A stretch of DNA of 64,000 bases from Rhodocyclaceae bacterium (GTDB taxonomy: Bacteria > Pseudomonadota > Gammaproteobacteria > Burkholderiales > Rhodocyclaceae): contig JAVBXY010000017.1 of assembly GCA_030824275.1 (NCBI GenBank), positions 1-64,000 of the forward strand, written 5' to 3'. Both the position numbers and the translations under genes were made by a program. The notes beneath the pieces were generated by a model that was not told the DNA's origin, searched no databases, and worked only from the letters and a program-made list of their open reading frames with translations. Of this stretch, positions 18,235 to 27,112 are shown in pieces (position 1 is the stretch's first letter; each line of letters opens with the position of its first letter).

Positions 18235-21200
18235 ATGCAACCCTCCGATCAATTTACCGCCGACGATGTCACCGACTGGCTTACCGCCCGCGAAGTCGCC
18301 AAGGGCCAGGATTACCTGGACCGGGTCACCGATCTGGAAGTCGATGCCAGCCATGTCGAAGCAAAGGTCAAGGGCACGGCCAGCAAGCCTTACCGAGTAA
18401 AGGTGGTCCTGGCCGCTGATGGCCACGGCTATCCCGTCAGCGCGCTGTGCTCCTGCCCCGTCGGCGGCTATTGCAAGCACGTTGCGGCCACCCTGCTGGC
18501 GGTCATCGACGCCCGTGAACAAGTGGACGCCGTCACCCCGGCCGCCTCCGCCTGGCTCGACGCCCTGAGGCAGTTTTCCGAAGGGCCGCTCAAGCCGCTG
18601 TCGCGGACAAAGAATCAGGCCCGCCTGTTCTGGTTCATCAGTCGTTCGCCGCTGGGCATGGACATCCGCGCCTCCTGCTTCAAGGCATCTGCCGAGCCCG
18701 ACGGCCGGCCCAAGGGCAAGCTGACGCCCTGGGCCAATTTCGAGCAAGCCCTGTCGCGGCCCTTCCAGTTCGTCGACGACGAAGACGTGGCCATCATCCG
18801 CCTGTTGCTGGCGCAGAAAAGCCGCGATGAGCTTGACCGCAACGACCTGTCGCTGATCGGCCGTCATGGCGTCGACATCCTCGCCCGCCTGCTCGACACC
18901 GGCCGCCTCTACATCAGTGAATTCCCCATGGTGCCGATGCGCGAGGGGTCGGCGCGGCCGGCCCGCATCCGCTGGCGCCAGGACGAACGCGGGCATTTCC
19001 GCGCCGAGGCCGACACGACACCGGCGATCACCTGGGCGCTGCCCCTCGATCCGCCCTGGTACATCGACGGCGAGCGCGCCGAAGCGGGCCCGCTCAAGTT
19101 CGACACGCCCTCGGCCCTCACCGCGCGCATCCTCGCCGCGCCGCCGCTCAACGAAGCCGAAGCGCGTCTGGCCACCACTGTATTGGCGGAAGCGGCCCCC
19201 GATGTGCCGCCGCCCGCCGTGGTGCCTGCCCGTGTCATCGACGTCACGCCGATCCCCTTGCTGGTGCTGAATAGCCGCGAGGTCGCGATCCACAAGCTGC
19301 GCCTCTATCCGCACGACCGCTGGGGCGCGATGCTCGACGTGGCCCAGCCGGCCTTCATCTACGACACCATCACGCTGGACCTCGACGACCCGCGCCAGAT
19401 CGTCACCCTGCCCGGCGGCGAGGCCGTGCAGATCCGCCGTCGTAGCGAAGAAGAAAGCCGGCGCCTGGAGGAACTCAAGGCCGTCGGCCTGGACCGCATT
19501 CCGCGCCGCGCCGTCTCGGTCCATCCGCCCGAAGACCTCGGCCACCTCTGGGTGCTGGAGAACGAGGAAGCCTGGATCAGTTTCATGGCCGAAACAATCC
19601 CGGCGCTGCGCGCCAAGGGCTGGCGCGTGGATATCCCGATGGCCTTTCGCCATCTCTATCTCGACGTGGATGAATGGAACGCCGAGATTGTCGAAAGCGA
19701 GAGCGGCTGGTTCGACCTCGACATGGGCATCCTCGTCGAGGGCCAGCGCCTGGCGCTGGCGCCGCTGTTGGCCGCGCTCTTCGGCACCGACCCGCGCTGG
19801 CTCGACGCCAAGCAGTTGCGCGCCATCGCCGACAAGGAAGCGGTGGACCTGTTCTCGCCGCAGGGCCAGCGCATCCGTGTCCGCGCCGAGCGCATCAAGC
19901 CGCTGGCGCAAACCCTGATCGATCTTTTCGACAGTCTGCCCCGAGGCACTACCGGCCCCCTGCGCGTCACTGCCCTCGATGCTCCGCGTCTGGCCGAACT
20001 GGCTACGCCCGGCTGGCGCATCGCCGGCATGGCCGCCGTCGAACGCATGGCGAAGAAGATCAGCGGCCTCGCCAGTAGTGGCGGTGTCAGCCCCGTCGCC
20101 CCGCCTGTCGGCTTCGCCCTCGAACTGCGGCCCTATCAGAAGGACGGCCTGGCCTGGCTGCAATATCTGCGCGCCAACGAGCTGGCCGGCATCCTCGCCG
20201 ACGACATGGGCCTGGGCAAGACCGCGCAGACCCTGGCCCACCTGCTGCTGGAAAAGGAACAGGGACGGCTCGACCGCCCGGCCCTGATCGTCCTGCCCAC
20301 CTCGCTGATCTTCAACTGGAAGGCCGAGGCGGCGCGCTTCTCCCCCGGCCTGTCGGTGCTCTCGCTGCAAGGCAAGGCGCGCAAGGAGCGCTTCGCCGAC
20401 ATCCCCAATCACGACCTGGTGCTGACCACCTACCCGCTGCTCTGGCGCGATGCCAAGGAGCTGGCCAAGCACGACTATCACGTGCTCATCCTCGACGAGG
20501 CACAGACGGTGAAGAACGCCGCCAGCCAGGGCGCCGCCGTGGTGCGCAAGATCAAGGCCCGCCATCGCCTGTGCCTGACCGGTACGCCGCTGGAAAACCA
20601 CCTTGGCGAACTCTGGTCGCAATTCGATTTTCTGCTGCCGGGCTTTCTCGGCGACGCCAAGGGCTTCGCCCGCACCTGGCGCACGCCCATCGAGAAGCAG
20701 GGCAACGTGCTGCGCGCCGACCTGCTCTCGCGCCGCATCCGTCCCTTCATCCTGCGCCGGCGCAAGGAGGACGTGGCAAAGGAGCTGCCGCCCAAGACCA
20801 TCATCCCGCGCACCGTGGAACTCGAAGCCGGCCAGCGCGATCTGTATGAAGCCGTGCGCAGCGCCATGGACCAGCGGGTGCGCGACGAGATCGCCGCCAA
20901 GGGCTTCGCCCGCAGCCAGATCGTCATCCTCGATGCCCTGCTCAAGCTGCGCCAGGTCTGCTGCGATCCGCGTCTGGTGAAGTCCGAGGCGGCGAAGAAG
21001 GTCAAGGAGCGGGCCAAGCTCGACCAGCTCATGGGCATGCTGCCGGAACTGGTGGACGAAGGCCGCAAGGTGCTGGTGTTCTCCCAGTTCACCACCATGC
21101 TGGCGCTGATCGAAGGCGAACTGAAGGCCGCCGGTCTGGCCTACGCGCTACTCACCGGCGAAACCCAGGACCGTGAAGAAGAGATCCGCCGCTTCCAGGA

Positions 21201-21531
21201 CGGCGAGGTGCCGATCTTCCTGATCAGTCTCAAGGCTGGCGGCGTCGGCCTCAACCTCACCGCCGCCGACACCGTGATCCACTACGATCCGTGGTGGAAC
21301 CCGGCGGTGGAAAACCAGGCCACCGACCGCGCCCACCGCCTCGGCCAGACCAAACCGGTCTTCGTCTACAAACTCATCGTCGCCGGCAGCATCGAGGAAA
21401 AGATCGTCGCCTTGCAGGAGCAGAAAGCCGAGCTGGCCAACAGCATCCTCTCGGCCGATGGCGTCGGCGACCTGAAGTTTTCCGAAGCGGATATCCGCGC
21501 GCTGCTTGCGCCGCTGCCAGCGGTCAAGTAG
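18235..21531 (+). CDS. SWIM zinc-finger SNF2-family DEAD/DEAH helicase
   Basis: A 1098-residue SNF2-type ATPase. The N-terminus has a SWIM zinc finger with C72, C74, C80 and H82 (CSC-x5-CKH). The C-terminal half has the two RecA lobes: motif I DDMGLGKT near residue 655, motif II LDEAQTVKN near 752 and motif VI DRAHRLGQ near 1031. Such proteins translocate on double-stranded DNA and remodel protein-DNA complexes; the bacterial SWIM/SNF2 group has no agreed physiological role. The ATG at 18235 is the first that begins conserved sequence; an in-frame extension upstream lies antisense to the waaQ-like gene. Confidence 0.9.
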   Translation: MQPSDQFTADDVTDWLTAREVAKGQDYLDRVTDLEVDASHVEAKVKGTASKPYRVKVVLAADGHGYPVSALCSCPVGGYCKHVAATLLAVIDAREQVDAVTPAASAWLDALRQFSEGPLKPLSRTKNQARLFWFISRSPLGMDIRASCFKASAEPDGRPKGKLTPWANFEQALSRPFQFVDDEDVAIIRLLLAQKSRDELDRNDLSLIGRHGVDILARLLDTGRLYISEFPMVPMREGSARPARIRWRQDERGHFRAEADTTPAITWALPLDPPWYIDGERAEAGPLKFDTPSALTARILAAPPLNEAEARLATTVLAEAAPDVPPPAVVPARVIDVTPIPLLVLNSREVAIHKLRLYPHDRWGAMLDVAQPAFIYDTITLDLDDPRQIVTLPGGEAVQIRRRSEEESRRLEELKAVGLDRIPRRAVSVHPPEDLGHLWVLENEEAWISFMAETIPALRAKGWRVDIPMAFRHLYLDVDEWNAEIVESESGWFDLDMGILVEGQRLALAPLLAALFGTDPRWLDAKQLRAIADKEAVDLFSPQGQRIRVRAERIKPLAQTLIDLFDSLPRGTTGPLRVTALDAPRLAELATPGWRIAGMAAVERMAKKISGLASSGGVSPVAPPVGFALELRPYQKDGLAWLQYLRANELAGILADDMGLGKTAQTLAHLLLEKEQGRLDRPALIVLPTSLIFNWKAEAARFSPGLSVLSLQGKARKERFADIPNHDLVLTTYPLLWRDAKELAKHDYHVLILDEAQTVKNAASQGAAVVRKIKARHRLCLTGTPLENHLGELWSQFDFLLPGFLGDAKGFARTWRTPIEKQGNVLRADLLSRRIRPFILRRRKEDVAKELPPKTIIPRTVELEAGQRDLYEAVRSAMDQRVRDEIAAKGFARSQIVILDALLKLRQVCCDPRLVKSEAAKKVKERAKLDQLMGMLPELVDEGRKVLVFSQFTTMLALIEGELKAAGLAYALLTGETQDREEEIRRFQDGEVPIFLISLKAGGVGLNLTAADTVIHYDPWWNPAVENQATDRAHRLGQTKPVFVYKLIVAGSIEEKIVALQEQKAELANSILSADGVGDLKFSEADIRALLAPLPAVK

Positions 21532-22060
21532 TCAGGCGGCGTCCGTTCTCGATCACGGTGACGCTGGCGAAGTCAAAGGACAGGCGCATCCATTCCTTCG
21601 CCGGCAGGTTTTCGAGCAGGCCGCAGAGCGCCTTCATGACGCCTGCGTGCACCACCAGCACCGCCGTCGCCACCTGTTCCTCGCATAGCGCGGCGTGGAA
21701 CTCGCCCACCCGCAGCATCAGCGCCGCGGGCGATTCGCCACCCGGCGGCGCGTAACCCAGCGGGTCGGCGGCCCAGGCATCCATGGCGCTGCGGTCGATG
21801 TCCGCCCAGGGCTGCATTTCCCAGACACCGAAATTCATTTCGATCAAACGCGGGTCGATGCGCGGCGCCGGCGCCAGGGCTTCCGCCAGCAACCGGCAGC
21901 GGCTCAGGGGACTGCTGTAAACCGGTGCCGCAGCTGGCAACAGCGGGCGCAAATGCTGTGCCGCCAGATTCGCATCCTCGATCAGTTCCAGATCGGTCTG
22001 ACCGTAACAAACGCCCGTCGCCACCTTGGGCGGCGGATGGCGGATCAGGAAAAGTTGCAC
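21524..22060 (-). CDS. cobC: Alpha-ribazole phosphatase (histidine phosphatase family)
   Basis: A 178-residue histidine phosphatase that begins [11 protein letters not shown], the RHP variant of the catalytic RHG motif seen in CobC, and later has VVHAGVMKAL holding the second catalytic histidine. CobC removes the phosphate from alpha-ribazole-5'-phosphate or adenosylcobalamin-5'-phosphate in the last steps of B12 assembly. Its start overlaps cobS by 16 bases and it is the last gene of the riboswitch-controlled cobT-cobS-cobC operon. It converges with the helicase gene, overlapping its 3' end by 8 bases. Confidence 0.9.
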   Translation of the reverse strand: MQLFLIRHPPPKVATGVCYGQTDLELIEDANLAAQHLRPLLPAAAPVYSSPLSRCRLLAEALAPAPRIDPRLIEMNFGVWEMQPWADIDRSAMDAWAADPLGYAPPGGESPAALMLRVGEFHAALCEEQVATAVLVVHAGVMKALCGLLENLPAKEWMRLSFDFASVTVIENGRRLTT

Positions 22061-22800
22061 AGCAGGCCGATGTAAATGGCCACTTCCACCACCTGTTGCG
22101 TGGCGCCCAGGCAGTCGCCGGTATAGCCGCCGATGCGGCGACGGAAATAGCGCGCCGCCAGCAGCGTCACCACCGCCGCCAGACCCGCCGCCAGCAAGGC
22201 GTTCTCCCAGGGCAGCAGCGCGAAGGGAGCGAGGCCGAACACGGCACCGACGAGCAGATCGGCCACAGCGGGCCGCTGTGCGGCGGCGCGCACGCGGGCC
22301 GACTCATCATCGCGGGCGTAGTCGAGGAATCGCATCAGCACCAGCACGGCCAAGCGCGAACCGGCATGGCCGGCGATCAGGGCAAACCCCATGGTCTCCC
22401 AGGGCAGGCCCTGCACGGCGTGGAACTTGGTGCCGAGCGCCAGCACCAGGGCCAGCGCGCCGTAACTGCCGAGACGCGAATCCTTCATGATCGCCAGCAC
22501 CCGCTCGCGCTCCCAGCCGCCGCCGAAGCCATCGGCGGCATCGGCCAGACCATCCTCGTGGAAGGCGCCGGTGAGCAGCACCGTGGTGATCATGCCCAGC
22601 AGCACCGCCACCGAGGACGGCAGGATCTGGAGCGTCAACATGGTCACCGCCGCGCCGGCAGCGCCCACCAGCACGCCCACCAGCGGTAGATAGCGCACTG
22701 CCCGGTCGAGCAGCTCCGGCGATTGGCCGATGGCGGCCGGCACCGGGATGCGGGTGAAGAAGCCGAGGGCGGCGAGGATGGTGACCAGTTGGTTTTTCAT
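22045..22800 (-). CDS. cobS: Adenosylcobinamide-GDP ribazoletransferase (cobalamin synthase)
   Basis: A 251-residue polytopic membrane enzyme that joins adenosylcobinamide-GDP and alpha-ribazole to make adenosylcobalamin(-phosphate). Family marks: FFTRIPVP near the N-terminus, then [18 protein letters not shown], the acidic Mg-binding segment, then [10 protein letters not shown], and near the C-terminus [13 protein letters not shown]. Several hydrophobic helices fill the remainder. The chosen ATG overlaps the cobT stop by 4 bases; upstream in-frame sequence is antisense or part of cobT and is excluded. Confidence 0.95.
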   Translation of the reverse strand: MKNQLVTILAALGFFTRIPVPAAIGQSPELLDRAVRYLPLVGVLVGAAGAAVTMLTLQILPSSVAVLLGMITTVLLTGAFHEDGLADAADGFGGGWERERVLAIMKDSRLGSYGALALVLALGTKFHAVQGLPWETMGFALIAGHAGSRLAVLVLMRFLDYARDDESARVRAAAQRPAVADLLVGAVFGLAPFALLPWENALLAAGLAAVVTLLAARYFRRRIGGYTGDCLGATQQVVEVAIYIGLLCNFS

Positions 22801-23855
22801 GCTTTGTCGGAGACTCCAGCGGATTCGAAGCTTGCCATATCCTTGAGGAAGGCCGTCGCCGCCACCAGCAGCGGATAGGCCAATGCCGCACCGGTGCCTT
22901 CGCCCAGGCGCAGGCCGAGGTCCAGTAGGGGTTTGACACCGAGGAATTCGTGCTGCCGGCGATGACCAGCCTCCTCCGAGCAATGGGCGAAGACGCAGTA
23001 ATCGAGCACGGCGGGTGCCAGGCGCTGGGCGACGAGCAGGGCGCTGGTGACGATGAAGCCGTCGATCAGCAGCACCATGCGCCGCTGCGCTGCGGCCAGC
23101 ATGGCACCGGCGAGCATGGCAATCTCGAAGCCACCGAAGCGCGTCAGCACCGCCAGCGCATCGTCGACGGGGCCGTCGTAGAGGATGCGGGCCTGCTCCA
23201 GCAGCTTGAGCTTGCGCGCCACGCCGGCATCGTCGAGACCGGTGCCGCGCCCCACTACTTCAGCCAGCGGCAGGCCGCTCAGGCAATGGGTGATGAGCGA
23301 GGCCGAGGCCGTGTTGCCGATACCCATTTCGCCGAAGCCGAGCACATTGCAGCCGCTGGCGGCGATGTGCTCCACGGCAGCGGCACCGTTGGCCATGGCC
23401 TGGGCGCACTGGGCAGCTGTCATCGCCGCACCCTCCAAGTAATTCGCCGTGCCGCCAGCGCCGACTTTTGCATCGACGAGATTTTCGCGCGAGCCGAAAT
23501 CGTGAGCCACGCCCGCATCGGCTACCACCAGCGCCATGCCGGCGGCCCGCGTCAGGGCGTTGATCGCCGCGCCGCCGGCGAGGAAGTTCTCCACCATCTG
23601 CCAGGTCACGTCCTGCGGATAGGCCGAGACGCCGGCCTTGGCTGCGCCATGGTCGCCGGCGCAGACGAGGATATGCGGCGCCGCCAGAACCGGGATCGGT
23701 GCCTGCTGGATCAGCGCCAGTTGCAGGGCCAGGGATTCGAGGCGGCCGAGGCTGCCGACGGGCTTGGTCTTGCGGTCGATGAGCGCCTGGAACTCCGCCT
23801 TGCGGGAGTGATCGAGGGGCGCCACCGAGGTCAATTGCGTCAGTTGTGAATGCAT
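22797..23855 (-). CDS. cobT: Nicotinate-nucleotide-dimethylbenzimidazole phosphoribosyltransferase
   Basis: A 352-residue CobT that makes alpha-ribazole phosphate, the lower-ligand nucleotide of B12. Visible hallmarks are [12 protein letters not shown] near the N-terminus, [30 protein letters not shown] and the C-terminal [16 protein letters not shown] containing the catalytic glutamate. It is the first gene of a cobT-cobS-cobC operon and lies directly downstream of a cobalamin riboswitch. The ATG at 23855 follows a weak GGAAGA ribosome site that overlaps a 14-base palindrome, which could be part of the expression control. It carries one copy of the window's repeated 16-base word. Confidence 0.96.
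   Translation of the reverse strand: MHSQLTQLTSVAPLDHSRKAEFQALIDRKTKPVGSLGRLESLALQLALIQQAPIPVLAAPHILVCAGDHGAAKAGVSAYPQDVTWQMVENFLAGGAAINALTRAAGMALVVADAGVAHDFGSRENLVDAKVGAGGTANYLEGAAMTAAQCAQAMANGAAAVEHIAASGCNVLGFGEMGIGNTASASLITHCLSGLPLAEVVGRGTGLDDAGVARKLKLLEQARILYDGPVDDALAVLTRFGGFEIAMLAGAMLAAAQRRMVLLIDGFIVTSALLVAQRLAPAVLDYCVFAHCSEEAGHRRQHEFLGVKPLLDLGLRLGEGTGAALAYPLLVAATAFLKDMASFESAGVSDKA
23454..23469 (+). repeat. 16-base word copy 1 (cobT)
   Basis: GCCAGCGCCGACTTTT. In cobT (minus strand) it encodes KVGAG. Other exact copies are at 47799-47814, 59041-59056 and 62736-62751. Confidence 0.8.
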
Positions 23856-23864
23856 CCGATTCTT

Positions 23865-23909
23865 CCATTCATGAATGGCAGCGCGCAGCGACCGGAATGC
23901 CACTTCCGG
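23865..23909 (-). promoter_or_regulatory. Palindrome and hairpin between the riboswitch and cobT
   Basis: Two dyads lie between the aptamer and the cobT start. CCGGAA (23892-23897) pairs with TTCCGG (23904-23909) across a 6-base loop, and 23865-23878 is a perfect 14-base palindrome (CCATTCATGAATGG). The second overlaps the weak ribosome site of cobT, and neither is followed by a U-tract. Control by hiding the ribosome site is therefore a better guess than termination. Confidence 0.5.
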
Positions 23910-23935
23910 CCCGGCGCGCTGCCGGGTCATTGGAA

Positions 23936-24105
23936 CGACCGGTCGGTCTTCTGGCTCGTGGATCGTTCTTCGACCGCGCCTTCCCGGTTCGCACCAGTGG
24001 CATCCTGCGGTCGTCGTCCCCACTTACAGCGGCGGGCCCGCCACGGCATTGGGTCGCCTTTGCAGCAGCGCCCCGCACCGTGTTCCCTGGGGGCGCAGAC
24101 AAGCG
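23936..24105 (-). ncRNA. Cobalamin (B12) riboswitch upstream of cobT
   Basis: Read on the minus strand, the order of conserved cobalamin-aptamer blocks is complete. AGGGAACACGGTG lies at about 24075-24088. CGCTGTAAGTGGGGACGA lies at 24014-24031. TGCCACTGG and AACCGGGAAGGC lie at 23979-24003. The B12 box CGAGCCAGAAGACCGACC lies at 23941-23958. It sits between the divergent cobU and cobT genes and points at cobT-cobS-cobC, so B12 should repress that operon. The boundaries are approximate. Confidence 0.92.
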
Positions 24106-24142
24106 CCCCCACCGAATCGCGGGCGGATTATATTCCCCTCCC

Positions 24143-24658
24143 ATGACTACCCAAGGCATCGAACTGATCTTCGGCGGCGCCCGCTCCGGCAAGAGCGCCC
24201 TGGCCGAAAGCCGCGCCGGCGAATCCGGCCTCGAGGTCGTCTACCTCGCCACGGCGGCGGCGGGCGACGAGGAAATGACGCAGCGCATCGCCCATCATCG
24301 TACTCGCCGGCCCGCCCACTGGCGCACCGTTGAAGAGCCGCTGCAACTGGCCGCCGCGCTACGGGCGGAGGCAACGCCGCAACGCTGCCTGCTGGTCGAC
24401 TGCCTGACCCTGTGGCTCTCCAACCTGCTGCTCGGACCCGGCCTGGAACCGGAGCGCGGCCGTCTGCTGGAAACCCTGCCGACCCTGCCCGGCCGCATCA
24501 TCCTCGTCAGCAATGAAGTGGGCTGGGGCATCGTGCCCATGAATGAACTCGCGCGCCGCTTCGCCGACGAACAGGGAAGATTGAATCAGGCGGTGGCGGC
24601 GGTCAGCGATCGCGTCACGCTGGTGGCGGCGGGATTGCCGCTGGCGCTGAAAGCCTGA
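24143..24658 (+). CDS. cobU: Adenosylcobinamide kinase/adenosylcobinamide-phosphate guanylyltransferase
   Basis: A 171-residue bifunctional CobU/CobP that phosphorylates adenosylcobinamide and then transfers GMP to give adenosylcobinamide-GDP. The P-loop is GGARSGKSALAE at residues about 11-22; the conserved HRTRRP region and SNEVGWGIVPMN follow. Length matches the family. The ATG at 24143 follows a CCCCTCCC stretch with no clear ribosome site. The gene is divergent from cobT, and the riboswitch lies on the opposite strand, so cobU itself is not obviously under it. Confidence 0.95.
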   Translation: MTTQGIELIFGGARSGKSALAESRAGESGLEVVYLATAAAGDEEMTQRIAHHRTRRPAHWRTVEEPLQLAAALRAEATPQRCLLVDCLTLWLSNLLLGPGLEPERGRLLETLPTLPGRIILVSNEVGWGIVPMNELARRFADEQGRLNQAVAAVSDRVTLVAAGLPLALKA

Positions 24659-24676
24659 GGCACGGCAGAACGCCCC

Positions 24677-25618
24677 TCACACCCACAAGCGATACATCCA
24701 GAACGACTCGTCCTCAATGTAGCGTCGGGTGAATTCGCCGGGCGAGAAGCCCGTGATGCGCTTCGCTGCGCGGACCAGATGGGCCTGGTCGGCGTAGCCC
24801 TCGTCCTGCGCCAGGGCGGCCCAATCGATGGCGCCGTCGGCTTCATAACGATCCCGCGCGGCGAAGAACAGGCTCTCGGTGCGGGTCAAGCTCTGCCACT
24901 CGCGCAGGGAGCGCCCGCTGAAGGACTTGATCCGCCGCTCGACGTGGCGCGGGCTGTGGCTGCGGCGCCATTCTCGGGCCTGCCAGGCGAGACGGGTCAC
25001 CCAGTGGCGCCCCACCTGGCGCAGCGAGGGAAGGGCCGAGGCGCGGCCCTGCAAGGCCTGCCAGCGCGGCGCGAGATGTGCCTCAAGAAGCGCCAGCACG
25101 GCGGCATCGTCGGCGGCCCGGGGCAACTGCTCGAAGAGCGGTGCCCATTCACGGGCGCAGAACTCGCGGGCGGGGACGAAGCGGTCGTGGACGGCGGCGA
25201 GGTCGAGACCGAGCAGGGCCTGCGCAGCGTCGGCGGCGAAGCAGGCGATGCCGCCGCGCCCCGAGGTCGGCGCCCAGCTGGCGAAGGCTTGCGACTGGCT
25301 GCCGGCGACCATCACCGGGGCGCCGAAGGGGCGCCAGACGGGGCCGTCGGCGCCGCGCTCCACCAGGCCCGCGTCCATGTCCTGATACCAGGAGAGCGTG
25401 ACCCAAGGCGAGGCGGGGAAATGGGACAGGCGTTGCTGATCGCTCAGCGGCACGGCCCGCGTGTCCCGTTCGATCAGGGCGACCAGGGCACCCTGGAGGG
25501 AGGGCGGAGCCAGATGCAGACGCTGGCGGGGGCAATGGTCCACACCGTCCGCGCCGTCGGCGCGGGGAGCGCGCGCCCAGGGATCGGGGCACTGCGGGCA
25601 AGGATTGGCGGACGTCAT
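24677..25618 (-). CDS. AraC-family transcriptional regulator
   Basis: A 313-residue protein whose C-terminal 100 residues form an AraC/XylS double helix-turn-helix: RHVERRIKSFSGRSLREWQSL followed by DEGYADQAHLVRAAKRITGFSPGEFTRR. The N-terminal domain (about 1-200) is unrecognised, tryptophan-rich and probably senses a small molecule. It has two CPxC-like cysteines near the start (CPQCPD). It is divergent from the P450 gene with 75 bases between starts, so local control of that gene is likely. Its 3' end converges with cobU, 18 bases away. Confidence 0.85.
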   Translation of the reverse strand: MTSANPCPQCPDPWARAPRADGADGVDHCPRQRLHLAPPSLQGALVALIERDTRAVPLSDQQRLSHFPASPWVTLSWYQDMDAGLVERGADGPVWRPFGAPVMVAGSQSQAFASWAPTSGRGGIACFAADAAQALLGLDLAAVHDRFVPAREFCAREWAPLFEQLPRAADDAAVLALLEAHLAPRWQALQGRASALPSLRQVGRHWVTRLAWQAREWRRSHSPRHVERRIKSFSGRSLREWQSLTRTESLFFAARDRYEADGAIDWAALAQDEGYADQAHLVRAAKRITGFSPGEFTRRYIEDESFWMYRLWV

Positions 25619-25693
25619 GGCGGCGCAGTTTAGCTTTCCTGCCATGTCGCTTGCGTTCAATACGCCTCGCGCCGTCCGGCCAAGAATGGCGTC

Positions 25694-27112
25694 ATGAACA
25701 CGCCCCCCTCCTGCCCTTTCCACGCGGCGGCCGCAGACCCCGCTCCCCAAGTCCATGCTTCCGGCATCTGGCCGCCCGGGCCGCCGGCCGGCCTCACCGG
25801 CTGGAGCCTGCTGCGGCGCATGTCCCGCGACCTGCTGGGCACGCTGGCCGCATGGCAGCGCCGCCATGGCGACGTGGTGCATCTGCGCATCTGGCCCGAG
25901 CACCAGGTCGTGGTCAGCGATCCACAACTCGTCCGCGAACTGCTGGCGGGACAACACGATGCGCTGATCCGCTGGGAACGCGGCGTCCAGGTCTTCTCCC
26001 AGGTCCATGGCAACAGCGTCCTGATCGCCGAGGGTGCGGCCTGGCGCGCCCAGCGCCAGGCCCTGCAACCCGGCTTCTCCCAAAAGTCGGTGCAGGCCTT
26101 CGTGCCGACCATCGCCGCAGCGACGGAGCGGGCCTTGGCGCAATGGCCTGCCCAGGCCGCGGACTGGCCGCTGGAAAGCGCCTTCGCCGCGCTGACCATG
26201 GACGTGATCATGCGCCGCATGTTCTCCGCCGAGATCGGCGACGACGCGCGGACCGCCGAGGAAGCCGTGCATGTCGCCGGTGTCGTGGCCAACGCCGAGA
26301 TGTACTGGCCGGCGAGCTGGCCGGACTGGATGCCCTGGAAGGGCGCCAAGCGCCGGGCGCTGCGGGCCTTGAACGACCTCGTGGACCGCCACCTCCAGGC
26401 CCGCCTGGACCTGCCCCGTCCCGCCTGGCCCGAGGACCTGCTGACCCGGCTCCTCGATCTGCATCGCGGCGACCCGACGGTGTGGACCCTGCGAGCCGTG
26501 CGCGACGAATGCATGACGGCCTTCCTCGCCGGGCACGAGACCACCGCCGCGACACTGACCTGGTGGGCCTGGTGCATGGCCGCCCACCCCTCCGCCCAGG
26601 ACACCGCTCGCCAGGAGGTGGTGGCGGTGCTGGGCGGCCGCGCGCCCACAGCCGACGACCTGCCCGCCCTGCGCTACCTGCAGCAGACCCTGCAGGAAAC
26701 CCAGCGTCTCTACCCGGCGGTGCCGGTGCTGATGGGCCGCCGCGCCACGCGGTCACTCGCGCTGGGCGGCTGGCAACTGCCCGCCCGCTGCCTGTTCATG
26801 GTGCCCCTGCACCTGATGCACCACGACCCGCGCTGGTTTCCGGAACCGGAGGCCTTCCGCCCCGAACGCTTCGCCGATGGCGCGCCGGCCTTTCCGCGCG
26901 GCGCCTTCATGCCCTTCGGCACCGGCCCCCGGGTCTGCCTGGGCCAGCACCTGGCACTGACCGAGATGACCGTGATCGCCGCCATGCTCCTGCAAGGTTT
27001 CGCCCTCTCGGCGTCAGCGGGCATGGCGCCGCCGCGACCGGTGCTGAACGTCACGCTACGGCCGGAACAACCCCTGCGGCTGGCGCTGGGGCCGCCGTCG
27101 GAATTCAGATAG
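25694..27112 (+). CDS. Cytochrome P450 monooxygenase
   Basis: A 472-residue soluble P450. The I-helix oxygen-binding motif AGHETTA is near residue 279, the K-helix EXXR is ETQR near 336, the PERF-like motif is FRPERF, and the haem-binding loop FGTGPRVCLG with the cysteine ligand is near 414. Length and motif spacing resemble the CYP4/CYP102-like class rather than the shorter class-I camphor type. No ferredoxin or reductase gene is adjacent. The substrate is unknown. The divergent AraC gene is its likely regulator. Its 3' end overlaps the opposing DUF2894 gene by 8 bases. Confidence 0.93.
   Translation: MNTPPSCPFHAAAADPAPQVHASGIWPPGPPAGLTGWSLLRRMSRDLLGTLAAWQRRHGDVVHLRIWPEHQVVVSDPQLVRELLAGQHDALIRWERGVQVFSQVHGNSVLIAEGAAWRAQRQALQPGFSQKSVQAFVPTIAAATERALAQWPAQAADWPLESAFAALTMDVIMRRMFSAEIGDDARTAEEAVHVAGVVANAEMYWPASWPDWMPWKGAKRRALRALNDLVDRHLQARLDLPRPAWPEDLLTRLLDLHRGDPTVWTLRAVRDECMTAFLAGHETTAATLTWWAWCMAAHPSAQDTARQEVVAVLGGRAPTADDLPALRYLQQTLQETQRLYPAVPVLMGRRATRSLALGGWQLPARCLFMVPLHLMHHDPRWFPEPEAFRPERFADGAPAFPRGAFMPFGTGPRVCLGQHLALTEMTVIAAMLLQGFALSASAGMAPPRPVLNVTLRPEQPLRLALGPPSEFR

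Noticed and set aside
18223-20622. 799-codon open frame antisense to the SNF2 helicase gene
   Set aside because: Composition is a mirror of a GC-rich gene (Arg/Gly/Gln-rich with no motif), while the plus strand has all SNF2 motifs. Long antisense frames are expected at this GC content.
23846-24142. N-terminal extension of cobU through the riboswitch region
   Set aside because: Extending the frame adds about 99 residues of low-complexity sequence overlapping the riboswitch on the opposite strand. CobU proteins start at the ATG at 24143.
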